From assembly GCF_006542275.1 (NCBI RefSeq), contig NZ_CP041217.1, positions 3,333,501-3,397,500 of the forward strand: 64,000 nucleotides of DNA. Reading direction: 5' to 3'. The notes beneath the pieces were generated by a model that saw only the letters and a program-made list of their open reading frames with translations, was not told where the DNA came from and searched no databases. The position numbers and the translations under genes are program-made. The stretch comes from Saccharibacillus brassicae. Its GTDB lineage: Bacteria > Bacillota > Bacilli > Paenibacillales > Paenibacillaceae. Every line of letters begins with the position of its first letter. The stretch's first letter is position 1. Below, in pieces: positions 16,873-26,255 of the stretch.

Positions 16873-16915
16873 AAAAAAGCTTCCGTATCGCCCAGAGGCG
16901 ACGCGGGAGCTTTTT
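16873..16915. terminator. Bidirectional terminator between PAP2 and GAF genes
   Basis: Imperfect stem AAGCTTCCGT..CGC / GCG..CGGGAGCTT, flanked by A-run on the left and T-run on the right, so it works on both strands. Confidence 0.75.
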
Positions 16916-17011
16916 GGTTCGGGCGCAGCCGTATCAGGGCGCTGCCCTAATCGTAAGCGGGCAGCGGACGCCGCAGCGAATTGTTCGCGTGAACTGCCTG
17001 CACGCCGGCCT

Positions 17012-17491
17012 TTACAGCTGGGCGGTCAGAATCCGCGCGAATTCTTCGACGAATTCCTGGTCGGTCCCGTCGAAGCGGGCATGTTCCGGGCTGTCGATAT
17101 CGAGCACGCCGATCAGCTCGTCGTTCTTGACGAGCGGAACGACGAGCTCGCTGTTCGACGCGGCATCGCAGGCGATATGGCCCGGGAAAGCGTGCACGTC
17201 GTCGATGCGCTGCGTCTCGCGGGTCTGCGCGGCGGTGCCGCAGACGCCTCTGCCCATCGGAATGCGGATGCAGGCCGGCAGGCCCTGGAACGGGCCGAGC
17301 ACCAGCTCTTTGCCGTCGTAGAGGTAGAAGCCGGACCAGTTCGTATCGGGCAGGCACTGCGACAGCAGCGCCGAAGCGTTGGCGAGATTGGCGATCCGGT
17401 CGGGTTCGCCGTCGATCAGGGACTTCAACTGGGACAGCGCGGTCGCGTAACGTTCTTCGCGCGTACCGGCTTGGGGTTTCGTTTCAAACAT
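17012..17491 (-). CDS. Free methionine-(R)-sulfoxide reductase (GAF domain)
   Basis: A 159-residue single GAF-domain enzyme. Of two nearby ATGs (17497, 17491), the second has proper spacing to AGGAGG. Three cysteines match the E. coli fRMsr set in spacing: ACIRI, ten residues to GVCG, and 24 more to HIACD. The enzyme reduces free L-methionine-R-sulfoxide using a Cys-sulfenate cycle recharged by thioredoxin. NWSGFYLYDGKELVLGPFQG is the typical opening of the family. Monocistronic on the minus strand. Confidence 0.92.
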   Translation of the reverse strand: MFETKPQAGTREERYATALSQLKSLIDGEPDRIANLANASALLSQCLPDTNWSGFYLYDGKELVLGPFQGLPACIRIPMGRGVCGTAAQTRETQRIDDVHAFPGHIACDAASNSELVVPLVKNDELIGVLDIDSPEHARFDGTDQEFVEEFARILTAQL

Positions 17492-17750
17492 GGGCATAAG
17501 CCTCCTATTCGCGGACGTATTCGGTGGAAATCAGGCCGATCTTCGACCCAACAGGGAAGAATCGGTCTCTTAATTTAGGCCTTTTTCGCCCCCAATGTCA
17601 ATGAGCGCGGCCGCAAGATCGCGATGTTTCCGGCGGGAAACACGCGGGTAAATACAGGTTAACTCATAGACTGCGCATCTGTCCGAAGCACAATGAAGCT
17701 CCGCGTGCCGGAAATGCGACAGCCATTCACAGAAAGCGAGGAGAAGCGAT

Positions 17751-18053
17751 ATGCAGGCCGCAACGCAGAATTTGTTCGTACGCATCCATTTGCTGCATTA
17801 CGCAGAAGAGCAAGACATCTCGATCCGCGAAGCGCTGCCCAAGCTGGAGCGCGCCGGTTACCGGGTCGCCGACCGCGAAGTCAAGCAGGAGCTGGAGAAT
17901 CTGGCCGCAGAGAATCTGCTGACCGCTCACGGCGAGGAATACACGCTGACGGGAGCGGGCATTACCGAACTGCGCAAGATCCGCGGTTCGCTGGGCAGCC
18001 TGTGCTCGGAAGTGCTGACCGCGGAACCCGCGGGCAAAGCCGTCAGAGCCTGA
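17751..18053 (+). CDS. Small protein with winged-helix character
   Basis: A 100-residue protein of unassigned family. It is helical, with the pattern IREALPKLERAGYRVADREV then KQELENLAAENLLTAHGEEY, a strand pair and a final helix (TGAGITELRKIRGSLGSL). This order, and the LTAHGEEYTLTGAGITEL turn, resembles a winged-helix DNA-binding fold (PadR/MarR-like wing). No ligand domain is present. GAGGAG precedes the ATG. It stands alone between the GAF gene and an MFS exporter and could be a small transcription regulator; this is inference. Confidence 0.7.
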   Translation: MQAATQNLFVRIHLLHYAEEQDISIREALPKLERAGYRVADREVKQELENLAAENLLTAHGEEYTLTGAGITELRKIRGSLGSLCSEVLTAEPAGKAVRA

Positions 18054-18132
18054 TCGCCGCGGGAGACGGGCAAGCCGGCCGTGTCCCAGCGGATAGCTTT
18101 TTCACGCCGACGTCGATATCGGCGGCAGGTCC

Positions 18133-18168
18133 GCACGTTTGCATCTTGGGATGCGGACGTGCTTTTTT
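18133..18168 (+). terminator. Terminator after the small winged-helix gene
   Basis: GCACGT / ACGTGC outer stem with a GCATC/GATGC inner stem, then TTTTTT. The rest of the 290-bp gap before the MFS gene holds no further gene. Confidence 0.8.
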
Positions 18169-18345
18169 GTGGCCGCGAACATTCGCCGCGCAAAAAGGTT
18201 TTACCGGGACCGTTCTTTCTTTTCCGTGGTAAGATAAAAAAAGTGCCGTTTCGGCCCGGGTGCAGATCGAACCGGGTTCGGGCGGTGTACGAGATTTTGA
18301 ACGGGACGTCCGGAGACGCCTTTGTTACGGGAGGATTTTGAAACG

Positions 18346-19827
18346 GTGGAACAACTGCAAAGCAAACGCAAATACGTATTGGCCGGCCTGATGCTGTCGA
18401 CGTTCCTGGCGGCGGTGGAAGGCACGGTCATCAGCCCGGCGACGCCGTCGATCGTGGGCGAGTTCGAAGCGGCGTCGCTCATGAGCTGGGTGTTCGCGGC
18501 TTATCTGCTGACGATGGCCGTCACGACGCCGATCTTCGGCAAACTGAGCGACCTGTTCGGCCGCAAGCCTATTTTTCTGACGGGATGCCTGATCTTTATC
18601 GCCGGTTCGGCGCTGTGCGGCTTCGCGGGCGGCATGGAGCAGCTAATTGCGTTCCGCGCCCTGCAGGGCATCGGCGCGGGCGCCGTTATTCCGGTCACCT
18701 ACACGATCGTGGGCGACCTCTACAAAATGGAGGAACGCGGCAAAGTGCAGGGCATGATCAGTTCGGTCTGGGGCATCGCGTCCCTGGTCGGGCCGCTGCT
18801 GGGCGGTTATCTGGTCGATACCTTTTCGTGGCGCTGGATTTTCGGTATCAACGTGCCGTTCGGCCTGCTGGCCGTCCTGTTTATCGCGCTGTTCCTCAAG
18901 GAAGAACGGACGCGCAAAAAAGCGAACATCGACTGGGCCGGCGCCGCGACCTTCACGATCGGCATGACGACGCTGCTGCTGGCGCTGACGTCCGGCGGGC
19001 AGAGCGCGGCCTGGGATTCGCCGCTCATGATCGGCCTGCTGGCGGGATCGATCGCCATGCTGGCCGCGTTCGTCTGGATCGAGAGCCGGGCAGCCGAGCC
19101 GATGGTGCCGCTGAAGCTGTTCCGTATACGCGACATTGCCTTCTCAAGCCTGGGCGCGATCTTCGTCAGTACGCTGCTGATCGGCTTGACGACGTATATT
19201 CCGCTCTGGGTACAGGGCGTGCAGCAGGGCAGCGCCGTGCTGTCGGGCATGCTGCTCGCGCCAATGTCGCTCACCTGGATCATCGGCTCGTTCGTGGGCG
19301 GACGCATGATCGCCAAAAGCGGCGCACGCGGCGCTGCCGTGATCGGCTTGGCGGCGCTTGTCGCAGGCAGCGCCGGCGTGGCGCTGATGGGCGGCCATTC
19401 GCCGGTCTACGTGCTGCCGCTGCTCATGCTGGTACTCGGTCTCGGCTTCGGCATGTCGCTCACGGTGTTCGCGATCGTGGCGCAGTCGTCGGTCGGCTAT
19501 TCGATGCGCGGCGCCTCGACGGCGCTGAACACGTTTCTGCGCACGCTCGGCCAGACGCTTGGCGTCGCCTTCTTCGGTACGCTGCTTAACGCTTCGCTGC
19601 TGTCGAACACGGCCGGCGGCGATTCTTCCGGCGTCAGCGAAGCGGAGATCAACGCGCTGCTGTCGGAACATACGCGCGCCGAGATGTCCGCGGACCGGCT
19701 CGGCAGCCTGTCGGGCGTGCTGGAGAGCGGACTGCACAGCCTGTTTATCGTCATGCTCGTGCTGACGGCGATCGGCCTGCTGGCGGTGCTGCCGCTGAGC
19801 AAGCGCCCTCCGGCGCCGAGCGAGTGA
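18346..19827 (+). CDS. MFS drug exporter, DHA2 (14-segment) family
   Basis: A 493-residue protein. The GTG start (MEQLQSKRKYVLAGLML) is chosen because GGGAGGA lies 10-16 bases upstream; a TTG at 18322 overlaps that RBS. Fourteen hydrophobic segments are visible. It carries motif A GKLSDLFGRKPIF and the exporter motif C region GIASLVGPLLGGYLVD. The family exports drugs, dyes or metabolites by proton antiport. It lies upstream of, and convergent with, a MarR-family regulator at 20132-20599, separated by a terminator. Confidence 0.9.
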   Translation: MEQLQSKRKYVLAGLMLSTFLAAVEGTVISPATPSIVGEFEAASLMSWVFAAYLLTMAVTTPIFGKLSDLFGRKPIFLTGCLIFIAGSALCGFAGGMEQLIAFRALQGIGAGAVIPVTYTIVGDLYKMEERGKVQGMISSVWGIASLVGPLLGGYLVDTFSWRWIFGINVPFGLLAVLFIALFLKEERTRKKANIDWAGAATFTIGMTTLLLALTSGGQSAAWDSPLMIGLLAGSIAMLAAFVWIESRAAEPMVPLKLFRIRDIAFSSLGAIFVSTLLIGLTTYIPLWVQGVQQGSAVLSGMLLAPMSLTWIIGSFVGGRMIAKSGARGAAVIGLAALVAGSAGVALMGGHSPVYVLPLLMLVLGLGFGMSLTVFAIVAQSSVGYSMRGASTALNTFLRTLGQTLGVAFFGTLLNASLLSNTAGGDSSGVSEAEINALLSEHTRAEMSADRLGSLSGVLESGLHSLFIVMLVLTAIGLLAVLPLSKRPPAPSE

Positions 19828-19844
19828 CAGCAGCTTTGCCTACG

Positions 19845-19888
19845 AAAAAGACGATTTCCCGTGCCTCGAAACGGGAAATCGTCTTTTT
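19845..19888 (+). terminator. Terminator between MFS and MarR genes
   Basis: 18-bp nearly perfect stem AAAAAGACGATTTCCCGT / ACGGGAAATCGTCTTTTT. A- and T-runs on both flanks make it bidirectional. The following 240 bp to 20131 show no gene. Confidence 0.85.
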
Positions 19889-20131
19889 GCGTGCGGGCAG
19901 CGAAGAGGAGGACAGCAGCAGGGAGAAAGCGCGGCAATCGCTGCCGAGACCGCTGCCGGTCGGGCGCAAACATTGAGAAATATTTCACTTAATCATCCGC
20001 AAAAGATTCTGCCTGACCGATCCGCAGCTGCCGCCGGACGGATCGCGGAACTTATCGTTTTACGCATCGCCGGGCCTGCTACCGCGTCGGTCGTCGCCGA
20101 ACGCGGACGCTCCCGACGCCGGAGCGCCGCT

Positions 20132-20599
20132 TTATTTGCGCGCCGACGGGGACAGTCGTTCCGCTTCCATGCCCATTTTTTTGAGCAGCGTAATCAGTTG
20201 GAGCATTTCTTCCTCTTCGAGGCCGCTGAGCGCGTTCGTGAGACGTTCGGCGTAGTGGGGATAAGCGTCGTCCATCAGCGCCCGGCCTTTGTCGGTCAGT
20301 TCGGCATAGATGACGCGGCGGTCGGTCGGGCACGGTTGGCGAACGAGCAGGCCGTGGCGTTCCAGCTTGTCGATCACGTACGTGACGTTGCCGCTCTGGA
20401 GCAGCAGCTTCGCCCCGATCTGTTGAATCGGCTGTTGGCCTTTGAAATAGAGAACTTCCAGAACGGCAAACGCCGTAGGATTGAAGCCTTGAATCTTGCT
20501 GCCGCTGACGGCATGTTCGCTGACGCTTTTGAACGACTTGGCGAATACCCGGTACAGATGCAGGGACAATTCGGTATCTCGTGCTGAAGCATGGATCAT
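20132..20599 (-). CDS. MarR-family transcriptional regulator, MhqR/YodB-like
   Basis: A 155-residue winged-helix protein. The recognition region reads QQPIQQIGAKLLLQSGNVTY, and the wing VRQPCPTDRRVIYAELTDKG is a textbook MarR wing. It contains one Cys (in the wing, after Arg-Gln-Pro), a possible redox or electrophile sensor. Start has GGGCGGAG upstream. A perfect 6-3-6 palindrome lies about 55 bp upstream, suggesting autorepression. The neighbouring MFS exporter gene is convergent. The group controls quinone or organic hydroperoxide responses, but the ligand here is unknown. Confidence 0.88.
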   Translation of the reverse strand: MIHASARDTELSLHLYRVFAKSFKSVSEHAVSGSKIQGFNPTAFAVLEVLYFKGQQPIQQIGAKLLLQSGNVTYVIDKLERHGLLVRQPCPTDRRVIYAELTDKGRALMDDAYPHYAERLTNALSGLEEEEMLQLITLLKKMGMEAERLSPSARK

Positions 20600-20653
20600 T
20601 GCGTCTCCGCCCTTTCAAATTTTGGTAGATGGTTTATATTTATCTTAGTTCAG

Positions 20654-20668
20654 TCTCAACATTTGAGA
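20654..20668. promoter_or_regulatory. Palindrome upstream of the MarR gene
   Basis: TCTCAA-CAT-TTGAGA, perfect 6-bp arms, in the AT-rich promoter region of the MarR-type gene. Similar in form to MhqR-type operators (ATCTC..GAGAT). Candidate autoregulatory site. Confidence 0.55.
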
Positions 20669-20787
20669 ACATGTCATTTGTCACAGTTTTTCTTTTTAAC
20701 TATTAAAATTTTTTGTACTTTTGTGAAATCTTCAAATTTAAAGTGATCTCGGTCACATGTATGAAAAAGAAATCGGGGAAACGCACG

Positions 20788-20822
20788 CAAAAAGCCGGTC
20801 CGCGCTCAAAAAGCGCAGACCG
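20788..20822 (-). terminator. Terminator after the flavoprotein gene
   Basis: On the minus strand CCGGTCTGCGCT / AGCGCGGACCGG hairpin with CTTTTTGC tail. Confidence 0.75.
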
Positions 20823-20887
20823 GCCCGGAGGGCGGATATTCGGCGGAGCAGCCGGTTACGGCCGTCTCCGCTTCGCCCGGCAGAGGA

Positions 20888-22162
20888 TCAACCGTGCAAA
20901 GCCGCGGCCCGTTCGGCTGCGCTCGTGCCGGCCGCATGGCCGGTCGAGAACGCCGCCGTAATGTTATAGCCGCCCGTGTAGCCGTGGATGTCCAGCAGCT
21001 CGCCGCAGAAATACAGGCCGGCGGTCAGCTTGGACTCAAGCGTCGACGGGTCGACTTCCTTGAGCTGGACGCCGCCGCCCGTGACGAACGCGTCTTCGAT
21101 CGACAGCGTGCCGTTCACGGGAACCGGAAACGCTTTGATCAGCTTGGACAATTCGATCCATTTGAGCTTGGGGATGTTGTCGTGCGTCAGCATCTCGTCG
21201 AGTTCCGCGCGCACGAGCAGCAGCGGAATAAGCTTCTCCGGCACCGCCGTTTTCAGCACGTTTTTGATCGCTTTCTTGGGATCGGCGGCTGTCAGGTTCA
21301 GCGTCTCCCGGTATACGTCGTCCGCGCTGCGGTCCGGCATCAGATCGACCGTTACCCGCACCGTGCCGCCGGCCTGCTTGTCCAGCTCCTTGACGACGTA
21401 CTGGCTGCACCGCAGCGCCGCCGGACCGGACAGGCCGAAATGCGTGAACAGCATGTCGCCGACGTGCGTGACAAGCTTTTTGCCTTTGGCGTTCCAGACC
21501 GTCAGCTCGATCTCGCGCAGCGACAGCCCCTGCAGCTCCTTGCTCTGGATAAAAGCGGCTCCGGACGTCAGCGGCACTTCGGTCGGGAACAGCTTCGTAA
21601 TCGTATGCCCCGCTTCTTCCGCCCACGGATACCCGTCGCCGGTCGACCCGGTTTTGGGAACCGACTTGCCGCCGACCGCCGCGATCACGCAGGGCGCGGA
21701 CAGTTCGCTTCCGTCCTTCAGCCGCACGCCCGCCGCCTGGCCGTTCTCATACAGAATGCGCGCAACCGGAGTGTTGATCCGCACTTCGACGCCAAGCGAA
21801 CGAATTCGCCCGACCAGCGCGTCCACCACCGTCTTCGCCCGGTCGCTGACCGGGAACATGCGTCCGTTGTCTTCTTCCTTCAGGGCAATGCCCAATCCTT
21901 CGAAAAACGCGATAATGTCGCGGCTGCCGAACTGCGCCAGCGCGCTGTACAAAAACCGGCCGTTGCCGGGAATCCACTTGATCAGTTCGTCGTATTCCTT
22001 GTTGTTCGTGACATTGCAGCGTCCTCCGCCCGAGATGCCGAGCTTGCGTCCGAGTTTGTCTCCTTTGTCGAGCAGCAGCACGCGGGCACCGCGTTCTCCG
22101 GCCGCGGCTGCGGCCATCAGTCCCGCCGATCCTCCGCCGACGACGATTACTTCATAATCCAA
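20888..22162 (-). CDS. HI0933/YhiN-family NAD(P)/FAD-dependent oxidoreductase
   Basis: A 424-residue flavoprotein. The TTG start at 22162 gives LDYEVIVVGGGSAGLMAAAA, placing the GxGxxG FAD motif at the N-terminus, with AAGGAAG upstream; longer ATG-started versions add 71 implausible residues. Also present are LDKGDKLGRKLGISGGGRCN, the family signature, and a C-terminal GGYNITAAFSTGHAAG motif that closes the FAD site. The family is widespread, and its physiological substrate is unsettled (one member oxidises aminoacetone). Divergent from the sensor kinase at 22393. Confidence 0.88.
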   Translation of the reverse strand: MDYEVIVVGGGSAGLMAAAAAGERGARVLLLDKGDKLGRKLGISGGGRCNVTNNKEYDELIKWIPGNGRFLYSALAQFGSRDIIAFFEGLGIALKEEDNGRMFPVSDRAKTVVDALVGRIRSLGVEVRINTPVARILYENGQAAGVRLKDGSELSAPCVIAAVGGKSVPKTGSTGDGYPWAEEAGHTITKLFPTEVPLTSGAAFIQSKELQGLSLREIELTVWNAKGKKLVTHVGDMLFTHFGLSGPAALRCSQYVVKELDKQAGGTVRVTVDLMPDRSADDVYRETLNLTAADPKKAIKNVLKTAVPEKLIPLLLVRAELDEMLTHDNIPKLKWIELSKLIKAFPVPVNGTLSIEDAFVTGGGVQLKEVDPSTLESKLTAGLYFCGELLDIHGYTGGYNITAAFSTGHAAGTSAAERAAALHG

Positions 22163-22392
22163 CTTGCATCTTCCTTTTCCATGAATTGATTTCCTATAGG
22201 ATAACATAAAAGGCCGACGGAACGTGCCGAATCGACACGAAATTTGCTCAGGCGACCCAGATCCATTGAACAGGAAGAATGAGTATGTTTTAATCAAAGC
22301 ATATGTCTTCTTCTTGAAAATGGAAAATTTCGGATCTGTCGGTCCGATTTTCTTCAAACGCGCTGCGCATCCCAAAAAGGAGGTACGGTTCG

Positions 22393-24105
22393 GTGGAACT
22401 TTTCAAAGTACTCGTCATTCAAGTCCTGTTCGCTTCGCTCCCGGTTCTGCTCGTTCCTTCATTCGAAACGTTCGTTCGCACACGTGCCCTGCGGCTGCTG
22501 CGCCGCAGCGGCGGCGATTCCGTCGGTCTCGCTTTTACGTTCGCGAGCGCGGCTTCGCTGCTGCTGTGCTGGATGCTCGACGCCGGAAGTCCGCGCATCG
22601 ACGGGCATCTGTCCCTGCTGCCGACCGGCATGGGCATTTTGTACGGCGTGCCGAGAGCCCGCTTCCCGCTTATCGCGCTGTATGCGCTGGTCGGGTATAT
22701 CTTCTCCGCGGCCGGAGAGATGCCTTACGTCTGGATCGAAGCGCTGGCCCTGCTGCTGCTCGCACTCGGCCGCACGCGGCTGCTGGACATGCGCCGGTCT
22801 TACCGCCGCCTGCTGATCGCTGCGTGGCTGATTGTCGCTTACGTGCCGCATGCCGCGTTCCACGTACGGGAAGAGACGCTCGGCGGCGGCACTTTCTGGG
22901 GAGCTTTTCCGATGGTGTCGATCGAACTTATGGCCGCATTCACCGCCGCGCTGCTGCTGCTGTATTCCCGCCGGGACGTGCAGGATCGCTACTCGATGAG
23001 CGCGCAGGCGATCACGATGCGCGAACGCATGCTTGAAGAAGAGCGGAAGCTGCAGTCGTTCATGGGAACGCTGCCGGGCTACGCGCTTGCGCTTGACCGT
23101 GCGGGCCTGATTAGCGAAATCAACGATCAGGCGTACAGCGCAATCGTGCAGCGGGCTCCTTCCTTCAACCGGCAGATGCTGATCGGGCGCAGCTTCTCCG
23201 ACCTGATGGGCGCGCTCGGTATGCAAGCCGATCCGGTGTTCCTCGAGGCGCTGGACCTGACGTTTCGCGAAAATAAGAGTGTCGAGCGGACGCTCGTCTT
23301 CGGTGCCCGCAAGTTCCGCCTCTATTTGTCGCCGACCCATACGCAGGGCGGACAAGTGGGCGGCGCGATGTGCAGCATCTATGAAGTGACGGAGATCGAA
23401 CGCATGCGCACGGAACTCGAGAATATGAACCGGCTCAGCCTGATCGGGCAGATGGCGGCGGGCGTGACGCATGAAGTCCGTAATCCGATGGCCGTCGTGC
23501 GCGGATACCTGCAAATTTTGCAGCGCAAAACGCCGGAAGAATACGAACATTATTACAAAATCGTGCTGGAGGAACTCGACCGCGCCGGCGGCATCATCGA
23601 CGATTTCCTGTCGCTTGCCCGCACGTCGTCGGGAGAGAAAGAGAACCGCAGCCTGCGTTCGGTGCTGGACGATTTGTGGCCGCTGCTGCAGGCGGACGCG
23701 AACCTGCGCGGCCAGCAGATCCGCTTCGAAGACGGCAAGGACGGCGAGGCGATGCCGATGCACGCCGGCGAGATCAAGCAGCTGGTGCTGAATCTGGCCC
23801 GCAACGCGCTGGAAGCGATGGACGAAAAAGGCGAGCTGGTCATCTTCGCCGAGCAGACGGAAGAATCGATCGTGCTGAGGGTGACAGACAACGGGCCGGG
23901 TATCCCGGAAGAGACGCTCCAGCAGATCCGCCAGCCGTTTTTTACGACGAAAAAGACGGGGACCGGCCTCGGCCTCGCTCTCTGCTCGGGCATCGCGGAG
24001 CGGCATGGCGGCCAGCTGTCGATTCAATCGACGGTCGGCGTGGGCACGGAGGTTCGGGTCGAATTCGCGCGGGCGCGGCAGGCCGAGCCTGTCGGCAAAG
24101 CGTGA
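22393..24105 (+). CDS. Membrane sensor histidine kinase, sporulation-kinase type
   Basis: A 570-residue protein with GTG start behind AAGGAGGT. Five to six membrane segments occupy residues 1-200. A PAS-like domain follows (about 220-335). The HisKA H-box is AAGVTHEVRNPMAVVRGYLQ, and the ATPase domain has NLARNALEAMDE, DNGPGIP and TGTGLGLALCSGIAERHG. The H-box and the membrane architecture resemble KinB/KinD-type kinases that feed the sporulation phosphorelay. No partner response regulator lies nearby, which supports an orphan kinase role. The signal is unknown. Confidence 0.88.
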   Translation: MELFKVLVIQVLFASLPVLLVPSFETFVRTRALRLLRRSGGDSVGLAFTFASAASLLLCWMLDAGSPRIDGHLSLLPTGMGILYGVPRARFPLIALYALVGYIFSAAGEMPYVWIEALALLLLALGRTRLLDMRRSYRRLLIAAWLIVAYVPHAAFHVREETLGGGTFWGAFPMVSIELMAAFTAALLLLYSRRDVQDRYSMSAQAITMRERMLEEERKLQSFMGTLPGYALALDRAGLISEINDQAYSAIVQRAPSFNRQMLIGRSFSDLMGALGMQADPVFLEALDLTFRENKSVERTLVFGARKFRLYLSPTHTQGGQVGGAMCSIYEVTEIERMRTELENMNRLSLIGQMAAGVTHEVRNPMAVVRGYLQILQRKTPEEYEHYYKIVLEELDRAGGIIDDFLSLARTSSGEKENRSLRSVLDDLWPLLQADANLRGQQIRFEDGKDGEAMPMHAGEIKQLVLNLARNALEAMDEKGELVIFAEQTEESIVLRVTDNGPGIPEETLQQIRQPFFTTKKTGTGLGLALCSGIAERHGGQLSIQSTVGVGTEVRVEFARARQAEPVGKA

Positions 24106-24222
24106 AAACGGCCGGACCGGTTTCGGGCGAAGAACGGGAATCCTTACGGGAAACGGCTTTCCTTTCGTTAGGAGGAACGGTATAATGGAAGCACATCAAC
24201 AATTTGAAGGAGTGAATCGAAT

Positions 24223-24657
24223 ATGGCTATGTCTTTCGATCAATATATGCGCGACATGATTCAACCGATGCGCGATGAACTGACTTCCCTCGGCATTCAG
24301 GAACTGCGCACGCCGGAAGAAGTGGAAGCGAACCTTCCGAACGCTTCGGGTACGAGCCTTGTCGTGATCAATTCCGTCTGCGGCTGCGCCGCCGGACAAT
24401 GCCGCCCGGGCGTAGCCCAGGCGCTTCAGCACGAGAAAGTTCCGACCAACCTGTTTACCGTGTTTGCCGGTCAGGACAAGGAAGCGACGGCTCAGGCCCG
24501 CGAATATTTCGCGCCGTTCCCGCCTTCCTCGCCTTCGATCGCGCTGTTCAAGGACGGCGAACTGGTGCACTTTATCGAGCGCCACGGCATCGAAGACCGC
24601 TCCGCGGTCGAGATCGCCGAAGAACTGACCCAGAAGTTCGACGAATTCTGCGGCTGA
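24223..24657 (+). CDS. Bacilliredoxin, BrxA/BrxB family
   Basis: A 144-residue thioredoxin-fold protein. The active site is VCGCAAGQC with Cys53, Cys55 and Cys60. Bacilliredoxins remove bacillithiol from S-bacillithiolated proteins. GAAGGAGTG precedes the ATG, and a TATAAT lies at 24181-24186. The presence of this gene implies the cell makes bacillithiol. BrxA and BrxB paralogues cannot be told apart here. It is followed by a hairpin at 24684 and then nadE. Confidence 0.92.
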   Translation: MAMSFDQYMRDMIQPMRDELTSLGIQELRTPEEVEANLPNASGTSLVVINSVCGCAAGQCRPGVAQALQHEKVPTNLFTVFAGQDKEATAQAREYFAPFPPSSPSIALFKDGELVHFIERHGIEDRSAVEIAEELTQKFDEFCG

Positions 24658-24683
24658 TTCATAAGCGCGAATTTTGGCTCTCC

Positions 24684-24721
24684 AAGCTCCGGCGGACCCC
24701 GTGTCCGGCCGGGGCTTTTTA
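24684..24721 (+). terminator. Terminator after the bacilliredoxin gene
   Basis: AGCTCCGGC / GCCGGGGCT stem with a T-run. Confidence 0.65.
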
Positions 24722-24872
24722 CATGCTCAGGAGCGCGCTTCAAGACCGGATCGGGCAAAAAAAGGCCGCGTAAGTTCGATGTCAGGCTCTTGCGGGTATA
24801 ATGATGAAGAGAGGTATCATCCAATTCGTCCGGGAGCGGCCGCTTCCGGACCTTCGAAGGAGCGAGTGTATC

Positions 24873-25688
24873 ATGAGTTTGCAGCAGCAGATCATTGCCG
24901 AATTGGGCGTGCAGCCCGCTATTGACCCGGAAGCGGAGATCCGCAAACGGGTAGACTTTCTCAAGCAGTACGTGCTCGGTTCCGGCACGAACGGCCTGCT
25001 GATCGCGATCAGCGGCGGCGTGGACAGCGCGGTGGCCACCGGCCTGTGCAAGCGGGCGACGGACGAACTGAGCGAAGAGACGGGCAAGGAATACATCACG
25101 CTTGGCGTGTTCCAGCCTTACGGCGAGCAGTCCGATATCGAGCACAGCTACGCGACGGCCAAAGCGTTCGGCCTGACCCATACGGTCGAGACGAACATCG
25201 AAGATGCCGTCGACCATGTGTCTTCGACCGTCGAGCGAAGCTTCGAGAAGCTGGACATCAACAATCCGCGCAAAATGACGGACAAAGGCAAAGGCAATAT
25301 CAAAGCGAGAACGCGCATGGTCGTGCAGTACGCGCTGTCGTTCGAGATGAACCTGCTCGTCGTCGGCACGGACCACGCTTCCGAAGCGATTACCGGCTTC
25401 TACACGAAGTGGGGCGACGGAGCGGTCGACGTGACGCCGCTGTCCACGCTGAACAAGCGCCAGGTCCGCCAGGTGGCGAGCGCGCTCGGCGTACCGGCCG
25501 AGATCGTGACCAAAGCGCCGACGGCCGGACTGTGGGTCGGACAGACCGACGAGACGGAACTCGGCATCACGTACGACGAGAACAGCGATTACCTGGAAGG
25601 CAAGGAAGTGTCGCCGAACGTCCAGTCGCTGCTGGAGAACTTCTACAAAAGAACGGCGCATAAGCGCAATCCGATTCCGGGCATCTGA
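24873..25688 (+). CDS. nadE: Ammonia-dependent NAD+ synthetase
   Basis: A 271-residue enzyme. The ATG at 24873 is chosen for GAAGGAGCG upstream and for the family-typical start MSLQQQIIAELGVQP. The ATP-pyrophosphatase P-loop LIAISGGVDSAVATGL is present, and GTDHASEAITGFYTKWGDGA marks the deamido-NAD site. There is no glutaminase domain, so it uses ammonia. It completes NAD biosynthesis from nicotinate adenine dinucleotide. The C-terminal RTAHKRNPI tail is typical. A TATAAT lies at 24799. Its terminator follows at 25709. Confidence 0.95.
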   Translation: MSLQQQIIAELGVQPAIDPEAEIRKRVDFLKQYVLGSGTNGLLIAISGGVDSAVATGLCKRATDELSEETGKEYITLGVFQPYGEQSDIEHSYATAKAFGLTHTVETNIEDAVDHVSSTVERSFEKLDINNPRKMTDKGKGNIKARTRMVVQYALSFEMNLLVVGTDHASEAITGFYTKWGDGAVDVTPLSTLNKRQVRQVASALGVPAEIVTKAPTAGLWVGQTDETELGITYDENSDYLEGKEVSPNVQSLLENFYKRTAHKRNPIPGI

Positions 25689-25708
25689 TTTCGGGACGGC
25701 AGCCAAGC

Positions 25709-25736
25709 GAAGGCCCGCTTAACGCGGGCCTTTTTG
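25709..25736 (+). terminator. Terminator after nadE
   Basis: AGGCCCGC / GCGGGCCT stem, TTTTT tail. Confidence 0.85.
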
Positions 25737-25859
25737 CGTGCGGGCGCGAAATCCGGAACGGAACTGGAGTTCGCCTGCCGCTCCTGCTACAATATAGGGC
25801 GAAGCCGCGGCATGACGCCGCGCGCAGCCGAAGACAGGCGACAGTGGAGGAATGCCGGA

Positions 25860-26255
25860 ATGATTCACGGAATCGGTCACGATATATTGGAGATCGGCCG
25901 CGTGATCCGCCTGCTGGACGGGGCGCAGCGCGAACGCTTTTTGCACAGGGTGCTGACGCCGGCCGAACTTGAGATCGCGCGGGCGCGCGGGCCTAAGCTT
26001 GCGGAGTTCGTGTCGGGACGCTTCGCGGCCAAGGAAGCGATCGTCAAGGCGCTCGGGTGCGGCATCGGCCGGATCGTCGGATTCGAAGACATCGAGATCG
26101 TTCCCGGCGCGCTGGGCAAGCCCGGCGTGCGGCTGTCGGACGCGGCCTGGAGCCGGCTCGGCCTGCCGGGCGGGAACGGATACGCCATACATTTGAGCAT
26201 TACGCATCAGCCGGCGATGGCTTCGGCTTTCGCCGTAGTGGAGAGGACGACATGA
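25860..26255 (+). CDS. acpS: Holo-[acyl-carrier-protein] synthase
   Basis: A 131-residue phosphopantetheinyl transferase. The start MIHGIGHDILEIGRV matches the family and has GTGGAGGA upstream. The Mg-binding motif is GIGHDI, and the second motif is RFAAKEAIVKALGCGIG. It transfers 4'-phosphopantetheine from CoA to acyl carrier protein for fatty-acid synthesis. It overlaps mutY by 4 bp (ATGA). fabI, another fatty-acid gene, lies elsewhere in the window and not in this operon. Confidence 0.93.
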   Translation: MIHGIGHDILEIGRVIRLLDGAQRERFLHRVLTPAELEIARARGPKLAEFVSGRFAAKEAIVKALGCGIGRIVGFEDIEIVPGALGKPGVRLSDAAWSRLGLPGGNGYAIHLSITHQPAMASAFAVVERTT

